64,000 nt of DNA, taken from assembly GCF_000271665.2 (NCBI RefSeq), contig NZ_CP010978.1, positions 900,501-964,500 of the forward strand, given 5' to 3'. The stretch is from Pelosinus fermentans JBW45 (GTDB lineage Bacteria; Bacillota; Negativicutes; DSM-13327). Both the position numbers and the translations under genes were made by a program. Under the pieces are notes generated by a model. That model saw only the letters and a list, made by a program, of their open reading frames with translations. It was not told the origin of the DNA and ran no database searches. Shown here piece after piece: positions 62,682 through 64,000 of the stretch. Every line of letters begins with the position of its first letter. The first letter of the stretch is position 1.

Positions 62682-64000
62682 ATGCCTGTCAATTCATTTG
62701 ACAATTACCCTATGACTTGGAAACCAAACCTATCTGGTAAAAAAACACCATTATATAAAGCATTAGCAAAGCTACTAGAAGAAGATATTAAAAACGGAAC
62801 TTTAAAACCAGGAGATATGTTACCACCGCAAAGAGAACTTGCTGATTATCTGGATATTAACGTAAGCACTATTTCTAGAGCTTTCAAGTTATGTGAACAA
62901 AAAGGAATGATAAGTGCAACAATCGGTAAAGGAACTTATATCTCATCTGATGTGCATGTTAACAGCAGACTTCTAACTCCTGCCAAAACAAGTGGGTTTA
63001 TTGAAATGGGACCTACCTATCCAACCTATAGTCAAAATGATGTTGTAATTGAATTTATTAAAAATATGCTGGATCAGTCCAATGCCGCCGATTTTTTACA
63101 ATATGTTTCACCTTCTGGATCATTGCCGCAAAAATCATCTGGTGTAAAGTGGCTTAAAAAGGCGAATTTAAATACTACTGAAGAACATATCATCCTTGCT
63201 TATGGTGGTCAAAATGCTTTGTGTGCAGTTCTATCTTCTCTTTTTCAACCTGGTGATCGTATTGGTACGGATCCATTAATTTATTCAGGTATGAAAACGT
63301 TAGCCAAAATGATAGGAATCCAATTAGTTCCTATTCAACAAGAAGATTATGAGATATCTCCTGCATCGTTACGTAATTATTGTAAAAATCAAGGATTAAA
63401 AGGAATATATTTGATTCCTGATTATCAAAATCCAACTACACATTCAATGTCTTTTAATACTAGGAAAGAAATTGCAAGCATTGCAAAAGAATATAACTTA
63501 ATCGTTATTGAAGATGCAATAAATAGCATATTAAGTGAAAATAAAGGTGTCCCTGTTGCCATGCTAGCTCCAGGGCAAACCGTATATATTTCCAGCACAT
63601 CTAAGGCATTGTGTGCAGGACTGCGGATTGGATTTATCGTTACGCCTTCCATTTATAAAAGCAATTTAGAATTATCACTGTATAATATTAATCTGGTGAT
63701 ATCACCTTTTAATGCTGAAATCATTCGCCAGCTTATAGACTCTTCCCTTGCCGATAAAATCGTTGAGGAACGAAAAGAGATGATTGCTATACGAAACAGG
63801 TTAATAGATTCCATCCTTAATGACTTTCATCTTCTTGGTGATAAATATTGCTATTTTCGTTGGCTGCTGCTCCCCGAAGGTTGGACAGGTAAAACCTTTG
63901 AAGCATGTGCAAAAAATGCAGGTGTCCAAGTATATTGCGCCGAACGTTTTGCAGTTGGTAATTCCCCTGTACCTGCAGCTGTTCGTATCGCTATAACGGC
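62682..64000 (+). CDS. MocR/PdxR-type regulator: GntR DNA-binding domain fused to aminotransferase, partial
   Basis: At least 439 residues, open to the right edge. The GntR winged helix spans about residues 22-90 (KPGDMLPPQRELADYLDINV, STISRAFKLCEQKGMI). A class I aminotransferase-like domain follows, with GSLPQK near 145, LIPDYQNPTTHSMS and the PLP Lys at about 308 in STSKALCAGLRIGF. Such proteins sense PLP or amino-compounds and control a neighbouring gene. AAAAGGAG lies 8 bases before ATG 62682. Its target is probably the divergent ATP-grasp gene. Confidence 0.92.
   Translation, partial: MPVNSFDNYPMTWKPNLSGKKTPLYKALAKLLEEDIKNGTLKPGDMLPPQRELADYLDINVSTISRAFKLCEQKGMISATIGKGTYISSDVHVNSRLLTPAKTSGFIEMGPTYPTYSQNDVVIEFIKNMLDQSNAADFLQYVSPSGSLPQKSSGVKWLKKANLNTTEEHIILAYGGQNALCAVLSSLFQPGDRIGTDPLIYSGMKTLAKMIGIQLVPIQQEDYEISPASLRNYCKNQGLKGIYLIPDYQNPTTHSMSFNTRKEIASIAKEYNLIVIEDAINSILSENKGVPVAMLAPGQTVYISSTSKALCAGLRIGFIVTPSIYKSNLELSLYNINLVISPFNAEIIRQLIDSSLADKIVEERKEMIAIRNRLIDSILNDFHLLGDKYCYFRWLLLPEGWTGKTFEACAKNAGVQVYCAERFAVGNSPVPAAVRIAIT

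Overview
The window is 64 kb of a low-to-moderate GC chromosome from an anaerobic, most likely diderm Firmicute of the Negativicutes type (Sporomusa/Pelosinus-like). That placement is inferred from gene content: Firmicute synteny (hpf-secA-prfB, ftsE-ftsX-M23-ctp-minJ-uvrB-uvrA, rapZ-yvcK-whiA), a DUF5693-csaB-yitT cluster, a probable outer-membrane barrel protein, a split transketolase, ammonia-forming nitrite reductase with System II cytochrome c maturation, rubredoxin, and frequent TTG starts. No rRNA or tRNA gene was seen, so the rank is not certain. Layout: 1-2.7 kb is an amino-acid ABC transporter whose binding-protein gene (partial) is split from permease and ATPase by an opposite-strand barrel gene. 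2.7-9.1 kb holds a cold shock protein, hpf, secA and prfB (with its programmed frameshift) and a DUF2993 protein. 9.5-15.4 kb carries DUF5693, csaB, yitT and the two transketolase halves. 15.5-30.8 kb is the division and excision-repair block: M50 protease, ftsEX, an M23 hydrolase, a Ctp protease, a MinJ-like protein, uvrB, uvrA, a biotin carboxylase on the other strand, and uvrC. 30.9-38.5 kb has single genes: lemA with a TPM-domain partner, rubredoxin, a DUF3231 protein, a zinc-ribbon protein, malate dehydrogenase, a DNA methyltransferase-repair protein, a HAD phosphatase and an Old Yellow Enzyme. 38.6-43.5 kb is a biotin cluster (unknown membrane protein, bioW, bioF, bioD, bioA; no bioB) behind two BirA-like operators. 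43.8-48.6 kb is PHP-rapZ-yvcK-whiA-deacetylase. 48.7-53.5 kb is resB-ccsB-nrfH-nrfA and a secreted protein. 53.8-59.3 kb is a xylonate-type sugar acid operon with a divergent IclR regulator, matching in content the E. coli yjh/yag sets. 59.6-64 kb has a sodium:alanine symporter, a frameshifted gene remnant, an ATP-grasp ligase and a divergent MocR regulator that runs off the end. The most striking non-genic structure is a dispersed inverted repeat present in at least 16 intergenic copies between 1 and 44 kb and in none that I found between 44 and 64 kb. It has two sequence subfamilies (arms like ACCGCAGAGACGCAGAG or ACCACAAAGGCACAAAGG), a conserved tail on one side only, and a second repeat (core GTCATTGCGA) nested in or next to three of the copies. 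Good sigma-A-type promoters are visible before the permease, cspA, secA, uvrB, rubredoxin, the biotin cluster and other genes. No CRISPR array, insertion sequence, prophage or clear defence island was found.
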